DNA of 5,499 nt from assembly GCA_003235605.1 (NCBI GenBank), contig QJVU01000366.1, positions 1 through 5,499 on the forward strand, read 5' to 3'. Position 1 is the stretch's first letter; the number at the start of each line of letters is the position of its first letter. The stretch comes from Planctomycetota bacterium (GTDB taxonomy: Bacteria > Planctomycetota > UBA1135 > UBA2386). The notes beneath the pieces were generated by a model. The model was given only the letters and a program-made list of their open reading frames with translations, was not told the origin of the DNA and did not search any database. A program made the position numbers and the translations under genes. Of this stretch, positions 1 through 5,499 are shown one piece after another.

Positions 1-2
1 AT

Positions 3-515
3 GCCACGCTGGTACGCCGCGATCCGCTGCAGCAGGCCAGGATGCTGGAGGTCAGCCGCGGCCCCCACGGCCGCGAGTTCCTGCTGCAGATCAGCAATAT
101 TGCCAAGGACAAGGACCGCCCCATGGAGCTGCGGGTGCAGGCTGCGGCGGTCGTGGCGGCCGCGGGTTGGAAGAGCATCGTCCCAACGCTCTCGAACCTC
201 TTCTTGGTGGCGGAGGAACCCCGGCAGCTGCACACGCTGGCAGCTTGCCTCAAGAAGCTGGACACCGACCTCACGGCCAAGATCTACCCGGCCCGGAGCC
301 TGGAGAGCGCTACCCAACTGTCTGGCAGGCTGCGAGCACTGATCGCAACTGGCAGCACCAGCGCCTTGGCAGCCGTGCGAACCGCCCTGCGCGAAGAAGA
401 CACCGTCGTCGAGACCAAGATCGAGATGCTGCGGGCGTACAGGCTGGCACACCAGCCGTGGTCGGACACAGGGCTGCAGCTGGCGCCCGAACCCGTGGCG
501 GAGCTGTTGCGATAG
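3..515 (+). CDS. HEAT-repeat-like protein, C-terminal fragment (5' end outside window)
   Basis: The reading frame is open from the first complete codon at the left edge to a TAG at 513-515, so this is the last 170 codons of a longer gene. The methionine at position 42 is probably internal, because the frame continues upstream without a stop. The visible protein is alanine- and leucine-rich and looks like stacked amphipathic helices. The best unit, around fragment residues 40-67, has the HEAT-like pattern ELRVQAAAVVAAAG followed by a second helix. Weaker units lie near residues 70-86 and 119-147. No catalytic motif, membrane segment or signal peptide is visible in this part. HEAT-like solenoids usually act as protein-binding scaffolds, but the partner cannot be read from the sequence and the N-terminal part, which may carry other domains, is missing. 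The gene faces the arginase gene tail to tail. Coding status is fairly secure; the repeat assignment is by pattern only. Confidence 0.72.
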   Translation, partial: ATLVRRDPLQQARMLEVSRGPHGREFLLQISNIAKDKDRPMELRVQAAAVVAAAGWKSIVPTLSNLFLVAEEPRQLHTLAACLKKLDTDLTAKIYPARSLESATQLSGRLRALIATGSTSALAAVRTALREEDTVVETKIEMLRAYRLAHQPWSDTGLQLAPEPVAELLR

Positions 516-520
516 CACCG

Positions 521-1444
521 CTACAGGATGCGTTTCCCGAACGCGGAGGCGATCAGTTCCACCGCCACCTCGCCAGAGGCGTTGCGCATGTCCAGAACCG
601 GGTTCAGCTCCGTGATCTCCAGGCTGCACAGCCGGTTCGAGTCCGCCACCATCTCCATCAGAAGGTTCGCTTCGCGCCAGTTGATCCCACCCTTCACCGG
701 GGTGCCGACCCCCGGCACCTCCCTGGGGTCCATGGCATCCAGATCGAACGAGACGTGGAAGCCAGCCGTGTTCGTGTTCACCAACTCCAGCGCCTCCGCG
801 ATGACCGCACGCATGCCGCGCTCATCCAAGTCGCGCATGGTGTAGGCCCTCACGCCGGACTTCTGCAGAAGCACCTTCTCGTGCGTGTCCAGATTGCGAA
901 TCCCGATGAGGCACGCCTGCTCTCGCCGGATCTTCGGGGCGAACCCCCCCATTTCCACCAGCCGTTCGGGACCGAACCCCAGCAGCGCTGCCAAGGGCAT
1001 GCCATGCACGTTGCCACTCGGGGTCGACTGGGGCGTGTTCATGTCGGCATGGGCATCCACCCAGATCAGGCCCACCTGTTGGTTCCTCGTCCTGAAGAAC
1101 TCGCTTACCCCGCTCACCGTACCGATCGCGATGCTGTGGTCCCCACCCAGCACTACCGGCACCTCTCCGGCCTCCAGGCTACGTCTGACCCGCAGCCGTA
1201 GTCGGTTGCAGACGTGGTAGATCTCTCCAAGGTAGCGGGCCGTCGGGTCCCCCGACTTCCGCGATTCGGGGGAAGGTACCGCCACATCACCATCGTCGGC
1301 AACGTGGAACCCGAGCTCAGCGAGAACCTGGTGCACTCCCGCAATACGCATCGCGGATGGTCCCATGTCCACACCGCGACGGCCGGCGCCCAGGTCCATG
1401 GGCACCCCCATCAACCGGATCGTTTTGTCAGCCGCGGTCGCCAT
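521..1444 (-). CDS. rocF: Arginase (ureohydrolase family)
   Basis: This 307-residue protein is predicted to hydrolyse L-arginine to L-ornithine and urea with a binuclear manganese centre in the cytoplasm. Its length is normal for bacterial arginases. All metal ligands are visible: H103 in GGDHS, D130, H132 and D134 in WVDAHADMN, and D234 and D236 in SFDLDAMDP. Arginase rather than agmatinase is supported by DMNTP directly followed by SGNVHG (residues 134-148). H147 there matches the proton-shuttle histidine of animal arginase, and the segment supplies residues that hold the amino-acid end of arginine. D186 and E189 in the IRNLD loop match further substrate-binding positions, and E279 in TELNP matches the guanidinium-binding glutamate. 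The ATG start sits just before the first strand (IRLMGVPMDLG), and an in-frame stop upstream excludes a longer form. It is the last gene of the minus-strand array, 31 nt after the phosphohexomutase. The symbol follows the family name; a biosynthetic or polyamine role is equally possible. Confidence 0.93.
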   Translation of the reverse strand: MATAADKTIRLMGVPMDLGAGRRGVDMGPSAMRIAGVHQVLAELGFHVADDGDVAVPSPESRKSGDPTARYLGEIYHVCNRLRLRVRRSLEAGEVPVVLGGDHSIAIGTVSGVSEFFRTRNQQVGLIWVDAHADMNTPQSTPSGNVHGMPLAALLGFGPERLVEMGGFAPKIRREQACLIGIRNLDTHEKVLLQKSGVRAYTMRDLDERGMRAVIAEALELVNTNTAGFHVSFDLDAMDPREVPGVGTPVKGGINWREANLLMEMVADSNRLCSLEITELNPVLDMRNASGEVAVELIASAFGKRIL

Positions 1445-1453
1445 CGAGAAGAT

Positions 1454-1468
1454 TCCCTGCTCGCCTCC
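1454..1468 (-). promoter_or_regulatory. Candidate ribosome binding site for arginase
   Basis: The 31-nt gap before the arginase ATG contains AGGGA (1458-1454) nine nt from the start codon. A stronger GGAGG (1468-1464) lies 19 nt away, too far for ordinary use with this ATG. No in-frame start codon lies at a better distance from GGAGG, so the 1444 start is kept and AGGGA is the likelier site. Confidence 0.45.
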
Positions 1469-1475
1469 ACATGTA

Positions 1476-2825
1476 TCAATGACCGCTCACCGGCTTGCCG
1501 AGGAGGGCAATCAGCTGATCCCGCCTGGCTTCCATGAGCTCCCTGGTGTTCGCTTCCAGACACAACCTGAGATATGGCTCCGTGTTGCTCGGCCTGACGT
1601 TCACCCACCAGTCCGAGTAGCTGCAAGTCACACCATCCAGATAGTCGATCTCGGAATCATGGAAGGTCGCGGCCACCCGCTCCATCATCGCGGCCTTGTC
1701 CTCGACCCTGAAGTTGACCTCACCCGTACCCCAGTAGATGCGCAGCGCGTTCGCGGCCTGTTTCAGGGTGACCCCCTCCTTGCTGAGCTGGTTCAGGACC
1801 ATGATGCAGGCGAGCACGCCGCAGTCGCTGTAGTAGTTCTCGGCGAAGTAGAAGTGGCCAGACAATTCGCCGCCCCCAATGCAGTCCTCGCGTCGCATGG
1901 TCTCCTTCATGAACGAATGGCCAACACGTTCCCGCACCGGCCGACCACCAAGTCGCTCGATCTCCTCTGGCACGACCTTCGATGATCGCAGGTCGTAGAT
2001 GATACCCATGCCGGGATGACGCTCCAGCATGCCCCTTGCCAGGATGACGGTGATCAGGTCTGCGAGCACGGTGCGTCCATCCTCATCCACGAAGGCGCAG
2101 CGGTCGGCATCACCGTCGAACGAGACGCCGAGAGCTGACTTGTGCTTCTTCACCGCTGCCCGCAGATCGTCGAGGTTGGGCTCGTGCAGGGGGTTGGCTT
2201 CGTGGTTCGGAAAGGTGCCGTCGAGCTCGTCGTAGAGCGGCACCACCTCGATGTTGTCGATACGATCGAAGATCGCCGGCGCTTCATTGGCGCCCATGCC
2301 GTTGGCGTAGTCTACCGCCATCTTGATCGGCTGGATGCCTTGCGCGAAGCCGGCGATGTGTTCGATGAAATCGGGCTTGAGGTTCACCGAGTCACGCTTT
2401 CCCCACTTCGTCGCTGGCTTCAAGTCTCCAGACTGCACCAGTGCCTCGATGTCCTTGATGCCGGTTTCCCCAGACAGAGGCCGAGCCTCTTCTCGACAGA
2501 CCTTGAAGCCAATGTACTGAGGTGGATTGTGCGACGCCGTTACGACGACCCCTCCATCACAGGGCAGCTTGCCGATGGCGTAGTAGCCGAGTGGCGTCGA
2601 CGCCAGCCCGATATCCAGAACGTCACAACCCTGTTGCAGGATGCCGTCGATCATGGCGTCTTGGATCCGGGGCGCCATCTCGCGCATGTCGCGGCCAACG
2701 ACCAGGCACTTCGCCTGGAGGAAGCGCGCTACCGCCGCGCCGATCCGTCGCGCCAGGACCTCGTCAATCTGGTCCGGATAGGTTCCGCGGATGTCGTATG
2801 CCTTGAAGACTCCCACCGGGATCAC
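1476..2825 (-). CDS. Phosphomannomutase/phosphoglucomutase (alpha-D-phosphohexomutase)
   Basis: This 449-residue cytoplasmic enzyme interconverts hexose 6-phosphate and 1-phosphate (mannose and/or glucose) through a phosphoserine intermediate, feeding GDP-mannose or UDP-glucose synthesis for envelope polysaccharides. The four-domain signature is complete and in order: AYDIRG at 9-14; catalytic S98 in TASHNP (96-101); the magnesium loop DGDADR (237-242) with D237, D239 and D241; the sugar-specificity loop GGELSGH (318-324); and the phosphate-binding loop RPSNTEP (411-417). GELSGH together with the length near 450 favours the ManB/AlgC-like group over phosphoglucosamine mutase, but substrate preference cannot be fixed from sequence, so no symbol is given. 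The start is GTG and directly abuts the TAG of the upstream transferase gene. A second GTG at codon 4 is a possible alternative start. The gene is the natural partner of the membrane transferase next to it, both fitting glycan precursor supply. Confidence 0.93.
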   Translation of the reverse strand: MIPVGVFKAYDIRGTYPDQIDEVLARRIGAAVARFLQAKCLVVGRDMREMAPRIQDAMIDGILQQGCDVLDIGLASTPLGYYAIGKLPCDGGVVVTASHNPPQYIGFKVCREEARPLSGETGIKDIEALVQSGDLKPATKWGKRDSVNLKPDFIEHIAGFAQGIQPIKMAVDYANGMGANEAPAIFDRIDNIEVVPLYDELDGTFPNHEANPLHEPNLDDLRAAVKKHKSALGVSFDGDADRCAFVDEDGRTVLADLITVILARGMLERHPGMGIIYDLRSSKVVPEEIERLGGRPVRERVGHSFMKETMRREDCIGGGELSGHFYFAENYYSDCGVLACIMVLNQLSKEGVTLKQAANALRIYWGTGEVNFRVEDKAAMMERVAATFHDSEIDYLDGVTCSYSDWWVNVRPSNTEPYLRLCLEANTRELMEARRDQLIALLGKPVSGH

Positions 2826-3731
2826 CTATCTCAACTCCAACTCCAGCGGTTGGGTCGACAGAGCTACGTAGAGGACAAGTACGTAGAGGAGACCACTGGC
2901 TACCAGGGGCCAGTCCCGGAACAGCACCCGCGAAGGATCCTCGCCCTGGCCCTTGTGGTGCACCAAGAACAGGTAGCGGAACACGCCAAACACCACGATC
3001 GGCAGGGTCAATATCATGTTGGGCCCATGTTTCAGCACGGTCTCGGGTGCCAGGGTGTAGAGGGCATAGCAGAGGATGCTCATCGCCGCCAGCGGCGGGA
3101 TGATCTGGTCCAGGTAGGCCTGGCTGTAGTGGCGAAGGCTGGCTCTGGTCGCACCAGAGCCATCATCGATCCGGGTGAGCTCGTCGCGGCGCTTGCAAAA
3201 CGCCAGGAACAGGGCAAAGAAGAAAGTGCAGAGCAGGATCCACGACGAGCTCTTCACCGCGATCACGACACTGCCTGCATGCACGCGGAAGATGAACCCG
3301 AGGGCAATACTGATGCAGTCGATGATCAGCAGTCCCTTGAGGAAGAACGAGTAGGCCAGGTTCAGGGCAAAGTAGCACGCCGGCCAGACCACGAATGGCG
3401 CCACGCGGCCGCTGGGGCCGAGGGAGTTGGCAACAACCAATGATCCACCCGCAAGAACGGCGGCTCCGAGGATCGCCGTAGCAGGGGATACGCGGCCCGA
3501 CGCCAGCGGCCGGTGCCGCTTCCGGGGGTGCGCCCGATCCGCCTCCAAATCCGCCACGTCGTTCAGCAGGTAGACAGCACTGGAGAGAAAACAGAAGACC
3601 AGGAACGCGGCCAGGGCCGACAGGATGGCGTCGACGTCCCTCAGTTTCTCCGCGAACACCAACGGTGCCATCACCAGAAGGTTCTTGACCCACTGATACG
3701 GGCGCAGCGCCTCGAGGATCGCGACGATCAT
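2826..3731 (-). CDS. UbiA-superfamily prenyl-phosphate transferase, decaprenyl-phosphate phosphoribosyltransferase-like
   Basis: This 301-residue integral membrane protein has about eight hydrophobic helices (roughly residues 36-56, 83-103, 112-130, 134-155, 162-179, 209-227, 238-258 and 275-293). The UbiA magnesium-diphosphate motif NDVADLEAD is at 57-65, followed by basic RKRHRPLASG. The second conserved site is YSFFLK with D138 in LLIID. The opening RPYQWVKNLLV (10-20), the second-site spacing, the KRRDEL segment (180-185) and the RHYSQAYL stretch resemble mycobacterial Rv3806c. That enzyme transfers phosphoribose from PRPP to decaprenyl phosphate for cell-wall arabinan. In other bacteria the lipid and the product's fate are unknown, so the specific reaction is inferred. 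A quinone-pathway UbiA is less likely: no quinone gene is nearby and the motifs differ in style. The ATG overlaps the methyltransferase stop as ATGA and has no clear ribosome binding site, so it probably depends on translation of the upstream gene. The phosphohexomutase follows with no gap. Confidence 0.82.
   Translation of the reverse strand: MIVAILEALRPYQWVKNLLVMAPLVFAEKLRDVDAILSALAAFLVFCFLSSAVYLLNDVADLEADRAHPRKRHRPLASGRVSPATAILGAAVLAGGSLVVANSLGPSGRVAPFVVWPACYFALNLAYSFFLKGLLIIDCISIALGFIFRVHAGSVVIAVKSSSWILLCTFFFALFLAFCKRRDELTRIDDGSGATRASLRHYSQAYLDQIIPPLAAMSILCYALYTLAPETVLKHGPNMILTLPIVVFGVFRYLFLVHHKGQGEDPSRVLFRDWPLVASGLLYVLVLYVALSTQPLELELR
2835..2844 (-). promoter_or_regulatory. Ribosome binding site of the phosphohexomutase, inside the upstream gene
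   Basis: GGAGTTGGAG lies in the last codons of the UbiA-type gene (encoding the LELEL tail). The nearer GGAG (2838-2835) is nine nt from the GTG start at 2825-2823. This good spacing supports GTG as the true start even though no intergenic DNA separates the two genes, and it suggests translation of the pair is linked. Confidence 0.6.
3728..3731 (-). other. ATGA stop/start overlap between methyltransferase and UbiA-type gene
   Basis: The methyltransferase TGA (3730-3728) shares bases with the transferase ATG (3731-3729). The sequence before the ATG (TTGATCACCTTCC) has no good Shine-Dalgarno match, so the downstream gene is probably translated by termination-reinitiation from the methyltransferase. 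Confidence 0.7.
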
Positions 3732-4609
3732 GGAAGGTGATCAATACACCGGGGTCGCGCGAACTCCAACCGCTTCCTCATGATCGTCATGGCTTCGGGA
3801 TTGTTGTCCACGAGCAACGCGCGGCGGCCCGCACGGACAGCGGCCTCCCCAGTGGTTCCGCTCCCGGCGAAGCAATCCAGCACCAGGTCCCGGGGCCGCG
3901 AGTGCACCCTGACGATCCTGTTCAGGATGCCCAGGGGCTTCTGGGTCGGGTAGCCTGTGCGTTCTCTGCTGTTGGTGGGTACGATCGTGTGCCACCAAAC
4001 ATCCGTGGGGATCTTGCCGCGCGCCGCCTTCTTCGCACCGACCAGCGCCGGGGCCATGTACGGGATGCGGTCCGAGGCCTCCACGTCGAAGACATGGTCC
4101 TGCGGGCCCTTGGTGTACCAGAGGATGTTGTCGTGCTTCCTGGGCCAACGGTCCCTCGACCGGCCGCCGTAGTCGTAGGCCCAGATGATCTCGTTTTGGA
4201 ACTGCTCACGTCCGAAGATCGAGTCCAACAGAACCTTGGTGTAGTGGACCTCACGGCAATCCAGGTGCAGGAACAGGGAGCCCCATGGTGCCAGAACGCG
4301 ATGCAATTCCCGCAGCCGCGGAGCCAAGAACGCCTGAAAGTCCTCATGGCGATCGAGGAACGCCTGGCGGCCGACAACGTGGGTGCGGTAGCGCCGACCC
4401 CCGAAGCCACTCCGGTCGCCCCGTTCTTCATCCCGCACCGTGCGGACTCGAGTGAGCGTCTGGACCTTGCCGGTGTTGAACGGAGGATCCATGTAGCAGA
4501 GGTCGACGCTGGAGTCCGGTAGCGTCCGGAGGGCATCGAGGTTCTCCATCAACGCCAGGACCAGTTGCTCACCAGGCAGTGGCAACAGGTCCGTCGGTTG
4601 TTCCTGCAA
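3728..4609 (-). CDS. Site-specific DNA methyltransferase, beta class (N6-adenine or N4-cytosine), apparently orphan
   Basis: This 293-residue enzyme is predicted to transfer a methyl group from S-adenosylmethionine to an amino group of a DNA base. The catalytic motif IV is DPPFN (41-45), and the SAM-binding motif I is LDCFAGSGTTGEAA (244-257), preceded by GYPTQKP (219-225, motif X region). The order IV, then variable region, then X and I defines the beta class. DPPF favours N6-adenine, but beta-class enzymes also include N4-cytosine types. The segment FGGRRYR (69-75) and IIWAYDYGGRSRDRWPRKHD (141-160) probably belong to a subfamily-specific and DNA-recognition region; the target site cannot be predicted. 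The start is taken as TTG at 4609. The next ATG, at codon 21 (4549), would remove the strand that normally precedes NLDALRTLP. The gene begins 14 nt after the vWA gene and overlaps the transferase gene by 4 nt. No restriction endonuclease is seen in the window, which suggests an epigenetic or protective role. Confidence 0.9.
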   Translation of the reverse strand: MQEQPTDLLPLPGEQLVLALMENLDALRTLPDSSVDLCYMDPPFNTGKVQTLTRVRTVRDEERGDRSGFGGRRYRTHVVGRQAFLDRHEDFQAFLAPRLRELHRVLAPWGSLFLHLDCREVHYTKVLLDSIFGREQFQNEIIWAYDYGGRSRDRWPRKHDNILWYTKGPQDHVFDVEASDRIPYMAPALVGAKKAARGKIPTDVWWHTIVPTNSRERTGYPTQKPLGILNRIVRVHSRPRDLVLDCFAGSGTTGEAAVRAGRRALLVDNNPEAMTIMRKRLEFARPRCIDHLP

Positions 4610-4615
4610 AGCAGG

Positions 4616-4625
4616 CCCCGATCCT
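4616..4625 (-). promoter_or_regulatory. Weak ribosome binding region before the methyltransferase TTG start
   Basis: The 14-nt gap after the vWA stop holds GGGG (4619-4616) six nt before TTG. AGGA (4625-4622), overlapping the vWA TAG, lies twelve nt before it. Neither is strong. With a TTG start this points to low or coupled expression, though an unrecognised start cannot be excluded. Confidence 0.35.
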
Positions 4626-5499
4626 AGGACCCCAGGTCCACGAAGATGCCGCCATTCTGGCGGGCCAAGCCCCGCAGGAACTCCTTCTGGAACTGACCGA
4701 TCGCAATGGTGTGGAACACGATGCGGTACATCTTGTTGATCTCCGTCACCTCCTTCAGGATCTCGTTGGTGTCCACCAACTTGCCGTGGCTCGGCTTGCC
4801 ATCGCTGAGGAAGAACACTGTGTCCAGCTTGCGCTTGCTGACCCGGTCCTTGGTGGCACCGCCAGTGAAGACGCTCGAGGTCTTTTGCTTGTCGGGGTCG
4901 ATGCCGAAGGCGTACATGAGCGCCTTGTAGGTGTTGGTCTTGCCCTGGGCGGCACCGCTGGTGAGGCCCACCGAAGCCATCGCCACCGCCTCCGAGCCGC
5001 CGATAGGCTTCAGTCTCTTGATGAAGCTGTCGGCGCTCGACTTGTTGATGATGTTGGCCGGCACCAAACCCGGCTTCCAGGTCTTCACGTCCGTGGCGAA
5101 GGCCACAATGTTGAACAGGGTGTTGCCCGAGAGCGCCTTCACCGTGTTGCGCAGCTCGGTCTTGACGATCTCCAGCTTCTGGAAGCTCTCATAGCCCGCG
5201 TCGAACTTCTCGTGCTCGACGACGTGGTCCTCCATCGATCCCGAGACATCGATAATGAACAGGACTCTGGTGGACGTTGTGGTGATCTTCGCGAACGTCG
5301 TCCGGTGATCTTTCAGACCGTAGTACTCCAGGTTCTTCTTGCGGGCTGCCTGCGCCTTGGCCACCTCTTCGTCCGATGGCATCTTCCACCCGAATCCCCG
5401 CAGCGTGTCAATGCCTTTCTTCCATGCGTCCGGGTCAAGCGCATAGTCCCTGGTGGTGATCAGGAACAGGGCATCCCCACACTGCTCCTTCAGACGGCC
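4624..5499 (-). CDS. vWA (von Willebrand factor A) domain protein, 5' end outside window
   Basis: The frame is open from the right edge to a TAG at 4626-4624, giving at least 291 residues. The methionine at 5382 is internal: 39 further codons (ending LRGFGWK) run upstream to the edge with no stop and similar composition. Counting from that methionine, the vWA domain spans about 37-252 with an intact MIDAS metal site: DVSGSM at 45-50 (D45, S47, S49), the threonine of GKTNTYKAL near 149, and D194 in FLSDGKP. The hydrophobic strands RVLFIIDV, LFNIVAFA, DTVFFLSDG and RIVFHTIAIG alternate with helices as expected. The domain ends close to the C-terminus, with no membrane anchor after it. Before it lies a basic, charged linker. 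The missing N-terminal part could hold other domains or a signal peptide. Such domains bind protein partners through a divalent metal; the partner here is unknown. It is the most upstream gene seen in the minus-strand array. Confidence 0.88.
   Translation of the reverse strand, partial: GRLKEQCGDALFLITTRDYALDPDAWKKGIDTLRGFGWKMPSDEEVAKAQAARKKNLEYYGLKDHRTTFAKITTTSTRVLFIIDVSGSMEDHVVEHEKFDAGYESFQKLEIVKTELRNTVKALSGNTLFNIVAFATDVKTWKPGLVPANIINKSSADSFIKRLKPIGGSEAVAMASVGLTSGAAQGKTNTYKALMYAFGIDPDKQKTSSVFTGGATKDRVSKRKLDTVFFLSDGKPSHGKLVDTNEILKEVTEINKMYRIVFHTIAIGQFQKEFLRGLARQNGGIFVDLGS

Noticed and set aside
867..892. Possible loss of an active-site aspartate in arginase (N184 where the human enzyme has D181)
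   Set aside because: From memory, bacterial arginases commonly have a non-aspartate residue here, and the functionally important following aspartate (D186) is present, so this is not a defect.
167..1201. Open frame of 344 codons on the plus strand spanning the HEAT-like gene end and the arginase
   Set aside because: It crosses two better supported genes on opposite strands and its R-, H- and P-rich translation has no family features.
2865..2890. Direct repeat of TACGTAGAGGA with a 15-nt period
   Set aside because: It encodes the repeated LYV residues of the last membrane helix of the UbiA-type protein and is explained by coding; only two copies exist.
2142..3443. Open frame of 433 codons on the plus strand, antisense to the phosphohexomutase and UbiA-type genes
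   Set aside because: It runs opposite two genes with complete family motifs, has a low-complexity composition rich in H, R, Q, D and V, and shows no recognisable domain. It is a GC-driven shadow frame.
3737..4522. Open frame of 261 codons on the plus strand opposite the methyltransferase
   Set aside because: It is antisense to a gene with intact DPPFN and FAGSGTTG motifs and has no motif of its own.
4547..4549. ATG at codon 21 as the methyltransferase start
   Set aside because: Starting here would remove the strand before NLDALRTLP that family members normally have, and no good ribosome binding site precedes it. The TTG at 4609 is preferred, with some doubt.
5380..5382. ATG as the start of the vWA gene
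   Set aside because: The frame continues upstream without a stop to the window edge with normal coding composition, so this methionine is most likely internal.

Overview
The window is a densely packed stretch of bacterial chromosome, fairly GC-rich (about 60% by eye). Five of its six genes lie on the minus strand and read leftward as one tight array. In transcription order these are a von Willebrand factor A (vWA) protein cut by the right edge, a beta-class DNA methyltransferase, a UbiA-superfamily membrane transferase resembling decaprenyl-phosphate phosphoribosyltransferase, a phosphomannomutase/phosphoglucomutase and an arginase. A sixth gene, the 3' part of a HEAT-repeat-like protein, enters from the left edge on the plus strand and meets the arginase tail to tail.

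The layout from right to left is: vWA protein (4624-5499, start outside the window), a 14-nt gap, methyltransferase (3728-4609, apparent TTG start), a 4-nt ATGA overlap, UbiA-type transferase (2826-3731), a zero-nt gap, phosphohexomutase (1476-2825, GTG start), a 31-nt gap, arginase (521-1444), a 5-nt gap, then the end of the HEAT-like gene (3-515, plus strand). No non-coding stretch exceeds 31 nt. No RNA gene, mobile element, CRISPR array, repeat family or convincing terminator was seen. Any promoter for the minus-strand array must lie upstream of the right edge or inside a coding region.

The spacing suggests co-transcription, but the gene functions are mixed. The transferase and phosphohexomutase fit together as cell-envelope or polysaccharide precursor genes (a polyprenyl-phosphate-linked sugar and hexose-1-phosphate supply). 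Arginase belongs to arginine breakdown and polyamine or ornithine supply. The methyltransferase has no visible restriction partner. The vWA protein is probably a metal-dependent adhesion or scaffold protein.

The style of the genes (HEAT-like and vWA proteins, an orphan methyltransferase with an FGGRRYR segment, compact GC-rich coding) is compatible with Planctomycetota or a similar environmental lineage. That is an impression from memory, not a demonstrated assignment. I see no clear undescribed multi-gene system. The most unusual points are the methyltransferase and envelope-type transferase locked together by overlap, and the transferase occurring without its usual oxidoreductase partners.
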